From NCBI GenBank assembly GCA_012934845.2, contig WNNJ02000666.1, positions 27,955-91,954 of the forward strand: a stretch of 64,000 nt of DNA, given 5' to 3'. A program made the translations under genes and the position numbers. Positions 22,288 through 33,098 of this stretch are shown one piece after another (position 1 is the first letter of the stretch; the number at the start of each line of letters is the position of its first letter). The stretch comes from Pomphorhynchus laevis. Lineage: Eukaryota > Acanthocephala > Palaeacanthocephala > Echinorhynchida > Pomphorhynchidae. Below the pieces are notes generated by a model. It was not told the DNA's origin. It ran no database searches and saw only the letters and a program-made list of their open reading frames with translations.

Positions 22288-23302
22288 TATTTGGGTGGAC
22301 GCTAACTAGAAGATAATTTTAATATCATTTAGAAAGCTCAAACTTATTTTACATAGCTAAACAGTTCTCATTTTAAATTCTTGTCTTGTTTGATGATGTA
22401 TTTAAAAATATTGCTTTAAAATAAGATGTAGATTAACTTAAGAACGATATAAAATTAAATTTATCTGTGAATATAAAATATCGACGATGCTTATTGTTGT
22501 AGAATCATATTCGACATAAAAATTATGACAATTGAATAATAAAAATTAAAATTAAAAATTAAAATATAATAAATTAAATAAATTAAATTATAACAATTAA
22601 ATAATAAAAATTAAAATATGATAAATTAAATAAATTAAATCATGATAAATTAAATAAATTAAATTATGATAATTAAATAAAAATTAAAATTAAAAATTAA
22701 AATTAAAATTTAAATAAAAATTAAAAATTATGCCTAATATTTATCGCATATGCAATTCCATTAATTCCACTACTTTCAAATATTAATTCAAATATTAAAT
22801 AATCCTGATATTACTTAATACTAAATATACATCCAAGTTCCCTATTGCCTAGTAGAATTAGTATCAACCCTAAATATGCAAGCCATCAAAACAACAAGCT
22901 ATACGAGGCTATGATGATAAATTTATCTGTATTTAAAATTCATTTATCAAATAATTCATTTATTATTAAATTATAATTGAAATTAGCTATTATAAATTAA
23001 TAATAAACAACTGATATGACATTTTTTAATTAAAATAAGCTTGATAATTCGGTGACATAGGTGACTAGTAATCATTTTCATATAAATAAGGCTTTATCAA
23101 AATTAAGTTTTGATCTAAATTCAGTGTATAATGTGATATATCGCTCCTAACATATTAACTCGTCTCATGTTATATTTGTGAGTGCGATACGTTTAATAAA
23201 CCCCAGACTAATCTTAATCATAACTTTCTTAGTTCATAAAAAGTATGCAAAATATTAATTAAAAAATTAATAAATTATAAAAAATAACTTCATTAACATT
23301 AT
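22288..23302. other. Phosphorylase 3' flank, AT-rich, no gene
   Basis: Contains several aataaa words (first near 22534) that could serve as poly(A) signals. It also holds a low-complexity tract of short aattaaataa-type repeats at about 22530-22735. Nothing else recognised. Confidence 0.6.
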
Positions 23303-23315
23303 TATAATAATTTTA
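23303..23315 (+). repeat. Left target site duplication of the ribozyme array
   Basis: tataataatttta, identical to 24894-24906 on the other side of the array. Confidence 0.8.
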
Positions 23316-23374
23316 AGGAGAGTGAGACCATTCCGCGTGAATTTATTGTAAAACATGTAAGCCAGACGCGAAAT
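23316..23374 (-). repeat. Inverted fragment of the ribozyme repeat unit
   Basis: About 59 bp that is the reverse complement of the unit segment beginning tttcgcgtctggctt and ending ctcactctcctt. It carries the acgcgg variant and the cttaaa edge of the 304-bp unit type, not those of the 306-bp type. It forms a near-perfect hairpin with 23399-23458. This matches an inversion made during target-primed reverse transcription. Confidence 0.8.
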
Positions 23375-23616
23375 AATGACGAAACGGCATTCGTCATTCT
23401 TTCGCGTCTGGCTTACACGTTTTACAATAAATTCATGCGGAATGAAATCACTCTCCTTCATGATAAAAGATAGCCTATACTAAAGAGACCTGCGCTGGCA
23501 TTTGCCAGTGTTTTTGCTAATGATCCTTTTTGGTGAAGCTATAGTACTGATTTAGTACTCTATGATGTTACTAGAAAATTTTCTAGTACATCATTCACAT
23601 TGATTCATTCATTGAT

Positions 23617-23695
23617 TGCCGTCTGCCAGTCCTCCTCTGCATCCAGTAGTGGGAGGGATCTGGCACTGATGAGTCATTGTAATGACGAAACGGCA
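23617..23695 (+). ncRNA. Type III hammerhead ribozyme, copy 1
   Basis: Stem III tgccgt (23617-23622) pairs with acggca (23690-23695). Predicted cleavage is after C23623 (GUC). Stem I is tgccag (23624-23629) with ctggca (23660-23665), extended by cctcc (23631-23635) with ggagg (23652-23656) across a small internal loop. The core is CTGATGA (23666-23672). Stem II is gtcat/atgac with loop tgta. The second core strand is GAAA (23687-23690). All invariant core bases are present. Because stem III is open, this is topology III. Confidence 0.9.
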
Positions 23696-23920
23696 TTCGT
23701 CATTCTTTCGCGTCTGGCTTACACGTTTTACAATAAATTCACGCGGAATGGTCTCACTCTCCTTAAATAAAAGTTATCCGATATTAAAGAGACCTGCGCT
23801 GGCATTTGCCAGTGCTTTTGCTAATGATCCTTTTTGGTGAAGCTGTAGTACTGATTTAATACATTATGATGTTACTAGAAAATTTTCTAGTACATCATTC
23901 ACATTGATTCATTCATTGAT

Positions 23921-23999
23921 TGCCGTCTGCCAGTCCTCCTCTGCATCCAGTAGTGGGAGGGATCTGGCACTGATGAGTCATTGTGATGACGAAACGGCA
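23921..23999 (+). ncRNA. Type III hammerhead ribozyme, copy 2
   Basis: Same fold as copy 1: tgccgt at 23921, cleavage after C23927, CTGATGA at 23970-23976, stem II gtcat/atgac with loop tgtg, GAAA at 23991-23994. Intact. Confidence 0.9.
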
Positions 24000-24226
24000 T
24001 TCGTCATTCTTTCGCGTCTGGCTTACACGTTTTACAATAAATTCATGCGGAATGGTCTCACTCTCCTTCATGATAAAAGATAGCCTATATTAAAGAGACC
24101 TGCGCTGGCATTTGCCAGTGCTTTTGCTAATGATCCTTTTTGGTGAAGCTATAGTACTGATTTAGTACACTATGATGTTACTAGAAAATTTTCTAGTACA
24201 TCATTCACATTGATTCATTCATTGAT

Positions 24227-24305
24227 TGCCGTCTGCCAGTCCTCCTCTGCATCCAGTAGTGGGAGGGATCTGGCACTGATGAGTCATTGTGATGACGAAA
24301 CGGCA
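24227..24305 (+). ncRNA. Type III hammerhead ribozyme, copy 3
   Basis: Same sequence as copy 2 in all helices and core bases. Predicted cleavage is after C24233. Intact. Confidence 0.9.
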
Positions 24306-24530
24306 TTCGTCATTCTTTCGCGTCTGGCTTACACGTTTTACAATAAATTCACGCGGAATGGTCTCACTCTCCTTAAATAAAAGTTATCCGATATTAAAGA
24401 GACCTGCGCTGGCATTTGCCAGTGCTTTTGCTAATGATCCTTTTTGGTGAAGCTATAGTACTGATTTAGTACACTATGATGTTACTAGAAAATTTTCTAG
24501 TACATCATTCACATTGATTCATTCATTGAT

Positions 24531-24609
24531 TGCCGTCTGCCAGTCCTCCTCTGCATCCAGTAGTGGGAGGGATCTGGCACTGATGAGTCATTGTGATGAC
24601 GAAACGGCA
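24531..24609 (+). ncRNA. Type III hammerhead ribozyme, copy 4
   Basis: Same fold. Predicted cleavage is after C24537. Intact. Confidence 0.9.
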
Positions 24610-24836
24610 TTCGTCATTCTTTCGCGTCTGGCTTACACGTTTTACAATAAATTCATGCGGAATGGTCTCACTCTCCTTCATGATAAAAGATAGCCGATAT
24701 TAAAGAGACCTGCGCTGGCATTTGCCAGTGCTTTTGCTAATGATCCTTTTTGGTGAAGCTATAGTACTGATTTAGTACACTATGATGTTACTAGAAAATT
24801 TTCTAGTACATCATTCACATTGATTCATTCATTGAT

Positions 24837-24893
24837 TGCCGTCTGCCAGTCCTCCTCTGCATCCAGTAGTGGGAGGGATCTGGCACTGATGAG
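24837..24893 (+). ncRNA. Hammerhead ribozyme 5' part at the right array edge
   Basis: Stem III 5' strand, cleavage triplet (C24843), complete stem I and CTGATGAG are present. The unit then stops at the right target site duplication, so stem II and GAAA are missing. The complementary 3' part (atgacgaaacggca) sits at the left edge, 23376-23389. Confidence 0.85.
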
Positions 24894-24906
24894 TATAATA
24901 ATTTTA
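24894..24906 (+). repeat. Right target site duplication of the ribozyme array
   Basis: tataataatttta, identical to 23303-23315. Confidence 0.8.
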
Positions 24907-25893
24907 TCTTTCAATATTATTTTTAATATTGAAAGATATCTGTTAGCGGAATAATTTATAAAATAGATTATTGAAAGCCAAGTACCGTGTTCATTGATAA
25001 ATCTAAAACACATTTTAATGCACATCGAAATATATATTCATTATTTTTATATCTAAATAAAGAAATAAAAAATTATCTTTATAAAACAATTATATAAAAA
25101 AAATATTTAATATATAATATGAAAATATATATTATATAACATATTGATAAGGTCATTTAATTACTCACAAATCTTTAGCAGTTATCAAATATTAAATGTA
25201 TAAAACGTTAATTATTATAAATTAATTTTTAAATAAATAATACCTTGTTGTACCTTGTAATTCGATAACACAAAATTTAACAATAAATCGTTTAAATTTA
25301 ATTTGCAATTTATAAATTGTTTAAAGTAATCATTTTCCAAATCTAAAAAAGAATACCAGTTTTGTTTAAAATCTTTTAAATATCAACTAAGCTAATTTAA
25401 AGTAGTTAATTTTTTAAATTTTTAATAATTGTTGAAACATTAAGAAGTACAAAGAAACTTTAACTTCTATAGCATGCCGATTCGATATTATAAATTAATT
25501 TAAATAAAAATCAGTTAAAATTAAACTGACGTGCTAAATAATTATAATGAATTATGGAATATAAAAAATGTACCCATATACTAAATCATTAAAGATAAGA
25601 GTAGAGAGAATTGTTGTTTCATCAAACATTTCATGGCTTAATTTGCAATTTAAACATTTTGAATAAAAATTAGAAATGAATTACAAATTTACTTGAAAAA
25701 TCGATAGAAAAATAACAAGTTTTATTTGCAATGTAAACGGATTTGATATAAAAGTCAATTTTCACAATAGTGTTTGGTTTCTAAATTAAAAAAAACTGCT
25801 CATACGATTGAAAAATAATTAAAAATTCTCTATAAATGGTTAATGATTACAAACATAATACATTTTAAAATAGCAATTATTTTGATACATGCA
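24907..25893. other. AT-rich stretch, nothing recognised
   Basis: No open frame, RNA gene or element end recognised. A short hairpin, ctttcaatatt / aatattgaaag, lies at 24908-24940. Confidence 0.6.
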
Positions 25894-26012
25894 TCACAAT
25901 GCGCATTCATGCGTTTGATGTGGTTGTTGCGTTGCTTGTGTAGACCGATTCAACATCTCCTCTACCTTACGTATCAACTCGCGGGTGTATTCAATAGATT
26001 TTTCAGCTTGAG
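25894..26012 (-). CDS. Candidate last exon of a small unknown gene
   Basis: On the minus strand an acceptor (gtttttag) is followed by a frame reading QAEKSIEYTRELIRKVEEML, NRSTQATQQPHQTHECAL and stop TGA. The first 22 residues look like an amphipathic helix or coiled coil. The exon starts with two bases (CT) that complete the codon left by the exon at 33099-33198, so the two join in phase as a 72-residue protein. The family is not recognised. The intron would be 7.1 kb, and intervening exons cannot be excluded. Confidence 0.35.
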
Positions 26013-26166
26013 CTAAAAACAACAGTGAAGATGATTTTACTTAAATAAATTATTCTAATTTTAATGCAACGCTTATTTGTAAATACTAATAATATTAGAT
26101 CATATTAATATTTTGTGTTAACGCATAATAAATTATCCACACTAGAAAAATTCTTTATATAAATTT

Positions 26167-26205
26167 TACAACGTTTCGGTCATGAACAGTGACCCTTTTA
26201 AGATA
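26167..26205 (-). other. Hammerhead-like core remnant
   Basis: On the minus strand: cttaaaag, then a perfect stem ggtca...tgacc, then GAAACGTTG. This is the stem II-GAAAC pattern of hammerhead relics found at PLE ends, but the CTGATGA strand is eroded. Confidence 0.35.
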
Positions 26206-26511
26206 GTACTTGTTTACAAAACAAAATTTGCTTTATATATCATGAATACGGAAGAATACAAAGTATTTTTATCATATGCTTGTAGGTGTTTGATCTTTAA
26301 TATCGTGTTTATCTGTACAATAAAGTTTTTATCATTTGAACATTTTTTATTCTTTTAAAATTACATTCATGTGACATCTAATCCTGTGGTAAGGCATAAT
26401 ATCCAAACATGAAAAATGTGTATAACTATAGTTTTGGATTTTATTTTTTCCTTGATTTTAAACAATTAAAAATATTGGTATATAAAAAATGTAGAAAAAT
26501 GTTTTATATCC

Positions 26512-26620
26512 ATGCAAAATCAAATTAACATTGAAGATATGGAGGAAGCGATTATAAAAATGAGCGAAGAGAGATTTCAATGGGCATTCGATAACAAAAT
26601 ATTTTCAAATGTCGGATCAA
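26512..26620 (+). CDS. Possible exon of an unknown gene
   Basis: ATG at 26512 opens a frame, MQNQINIEDMEEAIIKMSEE then RFQWAFDNKIFSNVGS. A donor-like A|gtaatt follows at 26621 (phase 1). The composition is protein-like, but no partner exon was found. Low confidence. Confidence 0.2.
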
Positions 26621-26920
26621 GTAATTATATTAAATAAAAAAAATTTATATATTAAATTAAATATAATTATACTAAATAAATTCTTTATTAATGTGCTGGC
26701 ATTTATTTTTCCTTAATGCTTATTTGGCATTATTTTTTCCTTGATCCATAGTTTACATTCTGTGGATAATTATTGTCTTCTACTGATGAGCCTCAACATA
26801 GCGAAGCAACAACATATGTCACATATATCAATAAAATAAATTAAATTTAAATATAAATATCGATTTTTAAATATCCAGGAATTATCAGGTATAGTTAAAC
26901 GACAACAAAAATTATTTTAA

Positions 26921-26998
26921 TATTTCGCTTGTAACTACTAGCATCTTTAGAAATTAACCTTTTAATTTCTGAAGATGCTAGTAGTTTCTAGCGAAATA
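26921..26998. mobile_element. Palindromic MITE-like repeat
   Basis: Arms of about 37 bp (26921-26957 and 26962-26998) with few mismatches, containing actactagcatctt / aagatgctagtagt. A half copy occurs at about 27235-27270, and related words occur at 34755-34795 and 50156-50235. Confidence 0.7.
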
Positions 26999-27075
26999 TC
27001 AAAAGAACAAATAAGTATATTTGCAAAAAACTAAATAAGTATAGGTGTTTAATACATGAGTCTATGACAGAGGAG

Positions 27076-27142
27076 AAATGATGCATGGTAAATGATGCAT
27101 GGTAAATGATGCATGGTAAATGATGCATGGTAAATGATGCAT
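27076..27142 (+). repeat. 14-bp tandem repeat, about 4.8 copies
   Basis: aaatgatgcatggt repeated without change. Confidence 0.95.
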
Positions 27143-27830
27143 ACTATCACATTGATAGTATGGACTAAGAAAATTTCTTCATTTTCTTCCGTATTCATAA
27201 ACAGCTAATTAAAATAGTTAATAAAAAAGTTAATTTTTGAAGAGGCTAGTAGTTTCTAGCAAAATATCAAAATAAGTTTTGTTCCTGGATATTTCAAAAT
27301 TTAAAATACAGATCAGGATGGATATATTTCTAATAAATATCGATATTGTCATCATAATTTAGATTTAGATCAAAACCTTGACAGTTAAGATCGATGCATT
27401 TTGAAAACTGTAGATTGTTTTTACAAGATAGGAAAATCTATGGGGATTTAATCTATTAAATCTAATAGATTTAAAATCTTTAAATCAATTTTAAACTTTG
27501 AACATTATATTTTTAAGAAAGGTAACCTCAATTATTAAGATATCAAAATAGCTTTAATAAAGTAATTATTTTTAAGCTGGGTGCCTAATTGCTTTAATTA
27601 CTCCGGTATTACATTATCAGATAATTAAATATCTAAAATTTAGTTTTTTAAAGATATGCATTTTTAGTTCGATCATTAAATATGAAAACGAAAATAGTGA
27701 GACTAGAATAATTGAAAAATGCACACTGCTTGAAATATACTATTTCGAGCAGTATAGATTATTTTGATTGTTTTGAACTAAATTTCTAAATTATGATTTA
27801 TAATTAATTTTAAAATATTAATAATATATA

Positions 27831-28037
27831 GTTATTACAGGAACGAAGAAGTAGAAAATATCCTTCATTTAACAAAAATTCTATATTTCGATAGCTCCTG
27901 CTATCGAAATATTTTATTGTAATCATGAATTTTGTGAAGCATTTTATTGTAATCCCGATGATGATAGCAGGAGCTATCGAAATATAGAATTTTTATCAAA
28001 TAAAGGATAATTTCTGCTTCTTCGTTTCTGTAATAAC
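27831..28037. mobile_element. MITE with long terminal inverted repeats, TA target
   Basis: 207-bp element beginning gttattacaggaacgaagaa and ending in its complement. The inverted repeats extend about 85 bp inwards (through tctatatttcgatagc). It is flanked by ta on both sides, as for Tc1/mariner-type MITEs. Non-coding. Confidence 0.75.
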
Positions 28038-28566
28038 TATATATTTGAAATTGAAGAGGATTATGGGTTGAGTATTTATTATATTAATAATCTATTAATA
28101 TCCTTGATGGGTTGTATGTATCATATTACGTATGTACTTTAAATTAATTTGCGCTTTTGCAGAACGATTTTATTTGCGGTAAATAGTATTTGAATTAAAG
28201 GAATATGTAATTAAAGTAATTTATAGTAATTTAATCTTTTCATAAATTTTGATGTGTCGGTATTGTTACATATTAGAGTTTGTCAAAATGAATTAGATTA
28301 GTGAACTGAGTCTATTTATGCTGTACTTTAATAAAATAAAAATTTTATATGAAACCTTCTAGAAAATTTAAAAGTTCTATTGCAGAACGATTTTATTTGC
28401 GGTAAATAGTACTTGTCGAATTACTAAAGGTGTTTAAGCTGTGTTTGATTTGTATTATAAGTTTTAAAACTAATTATATTGCCAAATACTTTAAATATAT
28501 GTATTTAACAAAATAACACCAATTGCTTACACTGATAAGAGCACAGTGTAGTCATGAGTATATAAA

Positions 28567-28597
28567 GGTCGAAACGAACCTCTGGGGCTAGGCGCAT
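28567..28597 (+). repeat. Second copy of the GC-rich dispersed words
   Basis: ggtcgaaac (28567-28575) and ggggctaggcgcat (28584-28597) match the minus strand of 16310-16341. Confidence 0.45.
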
Positions 28598-29032
28598 CTG
28601 GTAGACGGCGCTTGCGTTTTAAACATCCTAAAGTATACGGTATTTAATTTCTGATCGCTGTAACTAAAAATGTGATATTTTTATATTTTTGCGAAGTTAC
28701 TCTGTGCGAGTTGTGAATCTTTCTTAGCCAAATGCATGGATGAAAAAAAATATTAAATGTTTATTTTGTTTAAAGCATTTGTAAATGGCCAGTATTATAT
28801 ATTTGATTCATCTAGTTTCTAAAAAAGTTTAGGGTTACTAAACTTTTCATATAAATAAGGTTACTATCTATAAATAGTGTAACCTATTGTCCAATAGTAG
28901 CCTATTGGATAATTTAATAGCTTAAAAAGATATTTTTTTATCAAAAATAATATTGTATTATTTTTCTGCGTTTGAATTAATTGATCGAATTTAAATAGCT
29001 ATCTTGATTCAAATGCTATTTTTTCGTTTAAG

Positions 29033-29201
29033 ATATGTACTTGAGCAGTTTCATCGTTTGTCATGGCTCGTTCTAGACGAAGAGCATCAAGACCGTCATT
29101 CCTGCCTACCTGTGAATATGGATATTCTTCTGCAACTGTACAGATCACTCGAAGCCCTTTCAACAACAATTAATAATAGCAGTTCCAATGAAACTGAATA
29201 A
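29033..29201 (+). CDS. Candidate last exon of an unknown gene
   Basis: An acceptor-like cgtttaag precedes a frame (phase 2 entry) reading [55 protein letters not shown] and stop. Codon use and composition look like protein, with no repeat signature. The family is not recognised, and no in-phase upstream exon was found. Confidence 0.35.
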
Positions 29202-29489
29202 ATTTGCATATGCATTTGATGTACATTTGATGTAAATACAATTGGATGCAAAGTTGTTCATTCTGATAACTTTAAATAGAAGTATTAATCTCCTGTCAAT
29301 TTTACTACTTTAGCGTGTGTACTCCATTTAAATTATAAATACAATTTTATCTCTATTATAAATCAATAATATCTCTATTATAAATCAATAATCAATTATC
29401 TACTGAACGTAGGCCTTAATTATATAGGAAGTGTAAATAAGTGTTTATTATTAAAAGCGAAGTCAAGCCTCAGTCGGTTTTAACAAAAT

Positions 29490-29519
29490 TTTGACGCTCA
29501 ACATTCCTTGAGCGTCAAA
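29490..29519. repeat. 12-bp perfect hairpin
   Basis: tttgacgctcaa and ttgagcgtcaaa with a six-base loop. Confidence 0.85.
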
Positions 29520-30418
29520 GGATTTTGATAAGAAAATGTCATGTTTCCGATGTTAATAACTAAAGATCCGCGGATAAATAAAAATACAAATAAATAATTT
29601 TAAGATTTAGGCATCACTAATTCAGAATTCAAAATGTTTTCTGTCTGTAAATATTTCATTGGTAAACCATATTTTTGAATTAAGTTGCTTCAATTTTATT
29701 GCTTCTGCAAATGCTAGAATTATTAAATATAAATTATTACTTTAAATAATTTAAACTTTTTTATTTTTTAAATAATTATTTTTATACAACAAATAAAGCT
29801 TTTGAATTCTTCTGGTGAAATTTCTTCTGCGAAGTTTCAATATATCTGCCATAAGTAAAGTTTATTTTAGATTAATAACAATAATATAATGTTGAACAAT
29901 ATAGATGCTCTCAATTTTGTTTGATGAACAAAATTGATGAACAATTTTATATAATGTTGATCTCAAAATAGATGAACAATTTTGTTGCTTTAGTTTCCAT
30001 TTCCTTCACTCAACAGATTTTTGAATCAAATCCCTACACAATTTGTTTTTGAACTGAAAATTACTTCGCAACAATATATCGCAACAATATATTGGGGTCT
30101 CTACCCCATTTGTGGTTGCGTTATATCAAAATTGGGTCGCGGTATATTGTTTAAAAATGTTATTCAAAGAATATCAAAGTAATTTATTTATAAAACCATG
30201 TTCTTTTGCATTCCCAAAAGAACAGTTGCTATTCTTTAATACATAAAGAACAGCTTGTTTTCAAGAAGACATTTCTAAACCTCATGAGGTTTTATTCAAA
30301 TCACGTCGATGGCTAATGTTGTAAAAATTCAAGCTTTTAATACAAGACCAAGATTTTATGTATAGAAATAGATTTCGCGAGTAAAGTTTTATTACAGATG
30401 GGATAAAACTTCATACAG

Positions 30419-30637
30419 ATAGAGTATGCAATATTTCATACATATGTACGATGGCTATCTCGAAGAAAGGTCTTAAAGCGAGACATAGAACTTAAAGAAG
30501 AACTTCGAATGCTTCTTAGGGACAATCCGAACTCTCCTTTATTCTCCACAATGCAGAATGAATGTGTTTTGCTGCTTCTTCAACGGACTCTTTTTGGAAA
30601 AGTAGATGAACCAAATTTATCATTTCAAGAAAAATAA
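30419..30637 (+). CDS. Candidate last exon of an unknown gene
   Basis: After acceptor tcatacag the frame reads IEYAIFHTYVRWLSRRKVLK, RDIELKEELRMLLRDNPNSP, LFSTMQNECVLLLLQRTLFG, ending FQEK and TAA (73 codons). Charged and leucine-rich helical composition suggests real protein. Not recognised. It enters in phase 0, so it is not compatible with the exon candidate at 26512-26620 (phase 1). Confidence 0.35.
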   Translation: MEYAIFHTYVRWLSRRKVLKRDIELKEELRMLLRDNPNSPLFSTMQNECVLLLLQRTLFGKVDEPNLSFQEK

Positions 30638-33098
30638 AGTAAAATATTAATAATTAATAATGAATATTTAATAATTAATATTTGATCAAAATATATTATT
30701 CAGGGACTATTGAAGTATTCCATGTTTGAACGAATATCTTGCCAACAAGAGGAATCTTTTGCAAAAAATTGTGCTTAAACATCAAGTTTTTTTTTCTAAC
30801 ATTTTCGGACTTAACGAGTCCTCCAAATTTTCGATAAGAAGAAAAATATATTTTATCACAACAAATGAATCAGATCAGATAACTGAGTCAAAGTATTTTA
30901 TACGATATAAATATAAAAATAAAGATAAATAATAAATAATAAATAATTATATATTATTTTATTTTATTTTTTTATATCAAGATTAAATTTAAAATTCACT
31001 TTAAAAATTCGGTCGAATTTTTAAAGTAAATTTTTTTTTACAATAAGTCACTATAGAAGGAGTTAAAGTGGCATTTGCCACCAACGCACTACAACTATTT
31101 TCTTAATAAAGATAGATGCTGACGCGTTTTTGTAATTAGACAAAATTTGAATACGGTCGAATTTTTAAAGAGTGAAATATTTGCTTGACAGCGTAAATAA
31201 ACTTTTTGAGTGAGATTCTTGCTTTCGCATTGAGTGCTTCACAAAATCAAGCGTGTAGATAAACTAAGGATGTAACATTTTATAAAATAATTTTATTTTA
31301 GGGTTTCATGTTTGTTTGCATTATTTTAGATCATTTTACATCTTTGTATATTCTTTTAAAAAATTCTACAGACTTGATTAATATATTTGATTTTATTTTA
31401 ATTGCAGATAAAATATTGTTCACAAGCGAATTGAAATTTGAACGGAATGATGTCGAATATAAATCGAAATAAATTGCAGGTATGAATTCACACTATTTCA
31501 TAGTTTGCCGTTTTTAGATATGCCTGATAAAGTGATAACATATTCACGCTTATTAAATTTATTTAATTAGGCAGTTTGACAGTTCAAAATTGAAAGCTAG
31601 AAATGATTATTACGCTTTTATAATTTCTTAATCTATTAATTTTATATCTTTGTAATATTATTTTGAAAAGAATTTACAGCAATAATATTTAAAAATAATA
31701 ATAAATGAGTCAGATAAGAAAGCTGAGTCTATATATTTTTTACTAGATATAAATAAAGATAAATAATTAATGATTATACAAGATTTTAAACAATTTAAAT
31801 TTACATCTATTTAAAATTTTGAAAAAAAATAATGAGTCAGATAAGAAAACTGAGTCTATGTATTTTATTGTATATAAATCAAAAATAAATAATAAATAAT
31901 TGTTATATAAGATTTTATATAATATATATCAAGTTAAAATTTTAAATAAAAGTCAATTTCTATGAATTGACTAATAAATAACATACGACGAATCAGAATA
32001 AGGATTATCATCATTATTATTGATGTCGTATGCGACTACAAACTGTAAAACAGATTTTTCTTTGCTCTTGATAATAAAAATAAGCAAATCATGTATTTCA
32101 ATGAAAACGTTGGAAGATGTTTTCAAAGGTTTATTTCTGATATTGAATCCGATATTGATTTGTTGTTAAAAACTTCAAATGTATCCGTCTTATTAAATAT
32201 TTAATAAACGTTTGAGCTAATATTTTATGGAATCATTCGAATTCTAGATTATTTAAAATATTTTGTTTAGTCGATTAATAAAAATTATTAGTTTATTCTA
32301 TGTTGTGGTCTCGGTTATCTGGGTAGTTAATTTTTGGGTTCCGACGTAAATCGTTTGAGCAATACTGATGTGGACAATCATAAGTTATAAATAACTTAAT
32401 CTTTTATAATTATTATTAGTTATAACTTAAGTATAACTGACATCCAGCTGTAATTTATCCGTTTCATTCAACGAGGGAGCCTCCAACACAGTTTATTCAA
32501 GTGCATATTATTTTCGTTAACTATGCAAAATGATAAAAAATATCTTTTTAACAGATTTTGTAAACTTTTCTTGTAATTGATTTTACTTGTTGAAATACTT
32601 GTAAACTTTACTTGATAAGCTTGAGTAAAAACTATTTGAATATTCAAATATAAATGGTAGTTATCGGCCTACACATATCGAACCCCAAAGCCTATTGATT
32701 AATAAATCAGTAGGCTTTCAGTTAATCATAATAGAAATTATAAATTAAAATTAATATTTTCTTATAAATAAAAAAATTATTAAAAATTATTATATAATAA
32801 AAAATATTTTTTGTTATTTTAATTTTACAGATGATTATGTGTGATGGCTCTATTGATATAAAGATGAGTGATACTTTAAATATCAAGAAATTTTATAATG
32901 TTAATAGCATAAATTGTATTCATCGAAAATGTAAAAATCCAATATTTCAATGACTCTATTAAATTAATTCTATTAAATTTCTTTAATGTTCTATTTATGT
33001 TCAGTAAATTGTAAATTTTACAGATATTGTTATTGATAAATGCGATAAGTTCTTAATTATTTTAGTCGTGTCACTTAAAGGTTCATCAGATGGCTTAC
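30638..33098. other. AT-rich region with Penelope-like tail relics
   Basis: Three copies of a gagtcagataagaaa...ctgagtcta tail motif occur near 30866, 31704 and 31833. The last one (about 31833-31995) continues to gaattgactaataaataac and gaatcagaataagg, matching the terminal region of the PLE copies at 7190-7240 (reverse) and 50530-50750. No gene seen. Confidence 0.5.

Larger units (their letters stand above)
23316..24893 (+). mobile_element. Retrozyme-like insertion of hammerhead repeat units
   Basis: A 1578-bp insertion made of one inverted unit fragment plus five direct units of about 305 bp (23375-24893), flanked by a 13-bp duplication. The word gacgaaacgg recurs at 23378, 23684, 23988, 24294 and 24598, so the spacing alternates 306, 304, 306, 304. 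The two unit types differ mainly after ctctcctt (catgataaaagatagc against aaataaaagttatcc). Each unit also has a perfect palindrome tactagaaaattttctagta. No protein is encoded and no poly(A) tail is present. Known animal retrozymes are tandem repeats of similar size with hammerhead ribozymes spread by other elements' enzymes. This locus fits that class. Confidence 0.85.
26013..28990. other. Mostly non-coding AT-rich region with palindromes
   Basis: Holds a hammerhead-like relic (26167-26205), a possible exon (26512-26620), a palindrome (26921-26998), a 14-bp tandem repeat, a MITE (27831-28037) and a GC-rich dispersed word (28567-28597), all listed separately. No other gene seen. Confidence 0.5.

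Noticed and set aside
23316-24893. CRISPR array or simple satellite
   Set aside because: Units are about 305 bp without spacers, so not CRISPR. The target duplication, inverted edge and ribozyme folds argue against a plain satellite.
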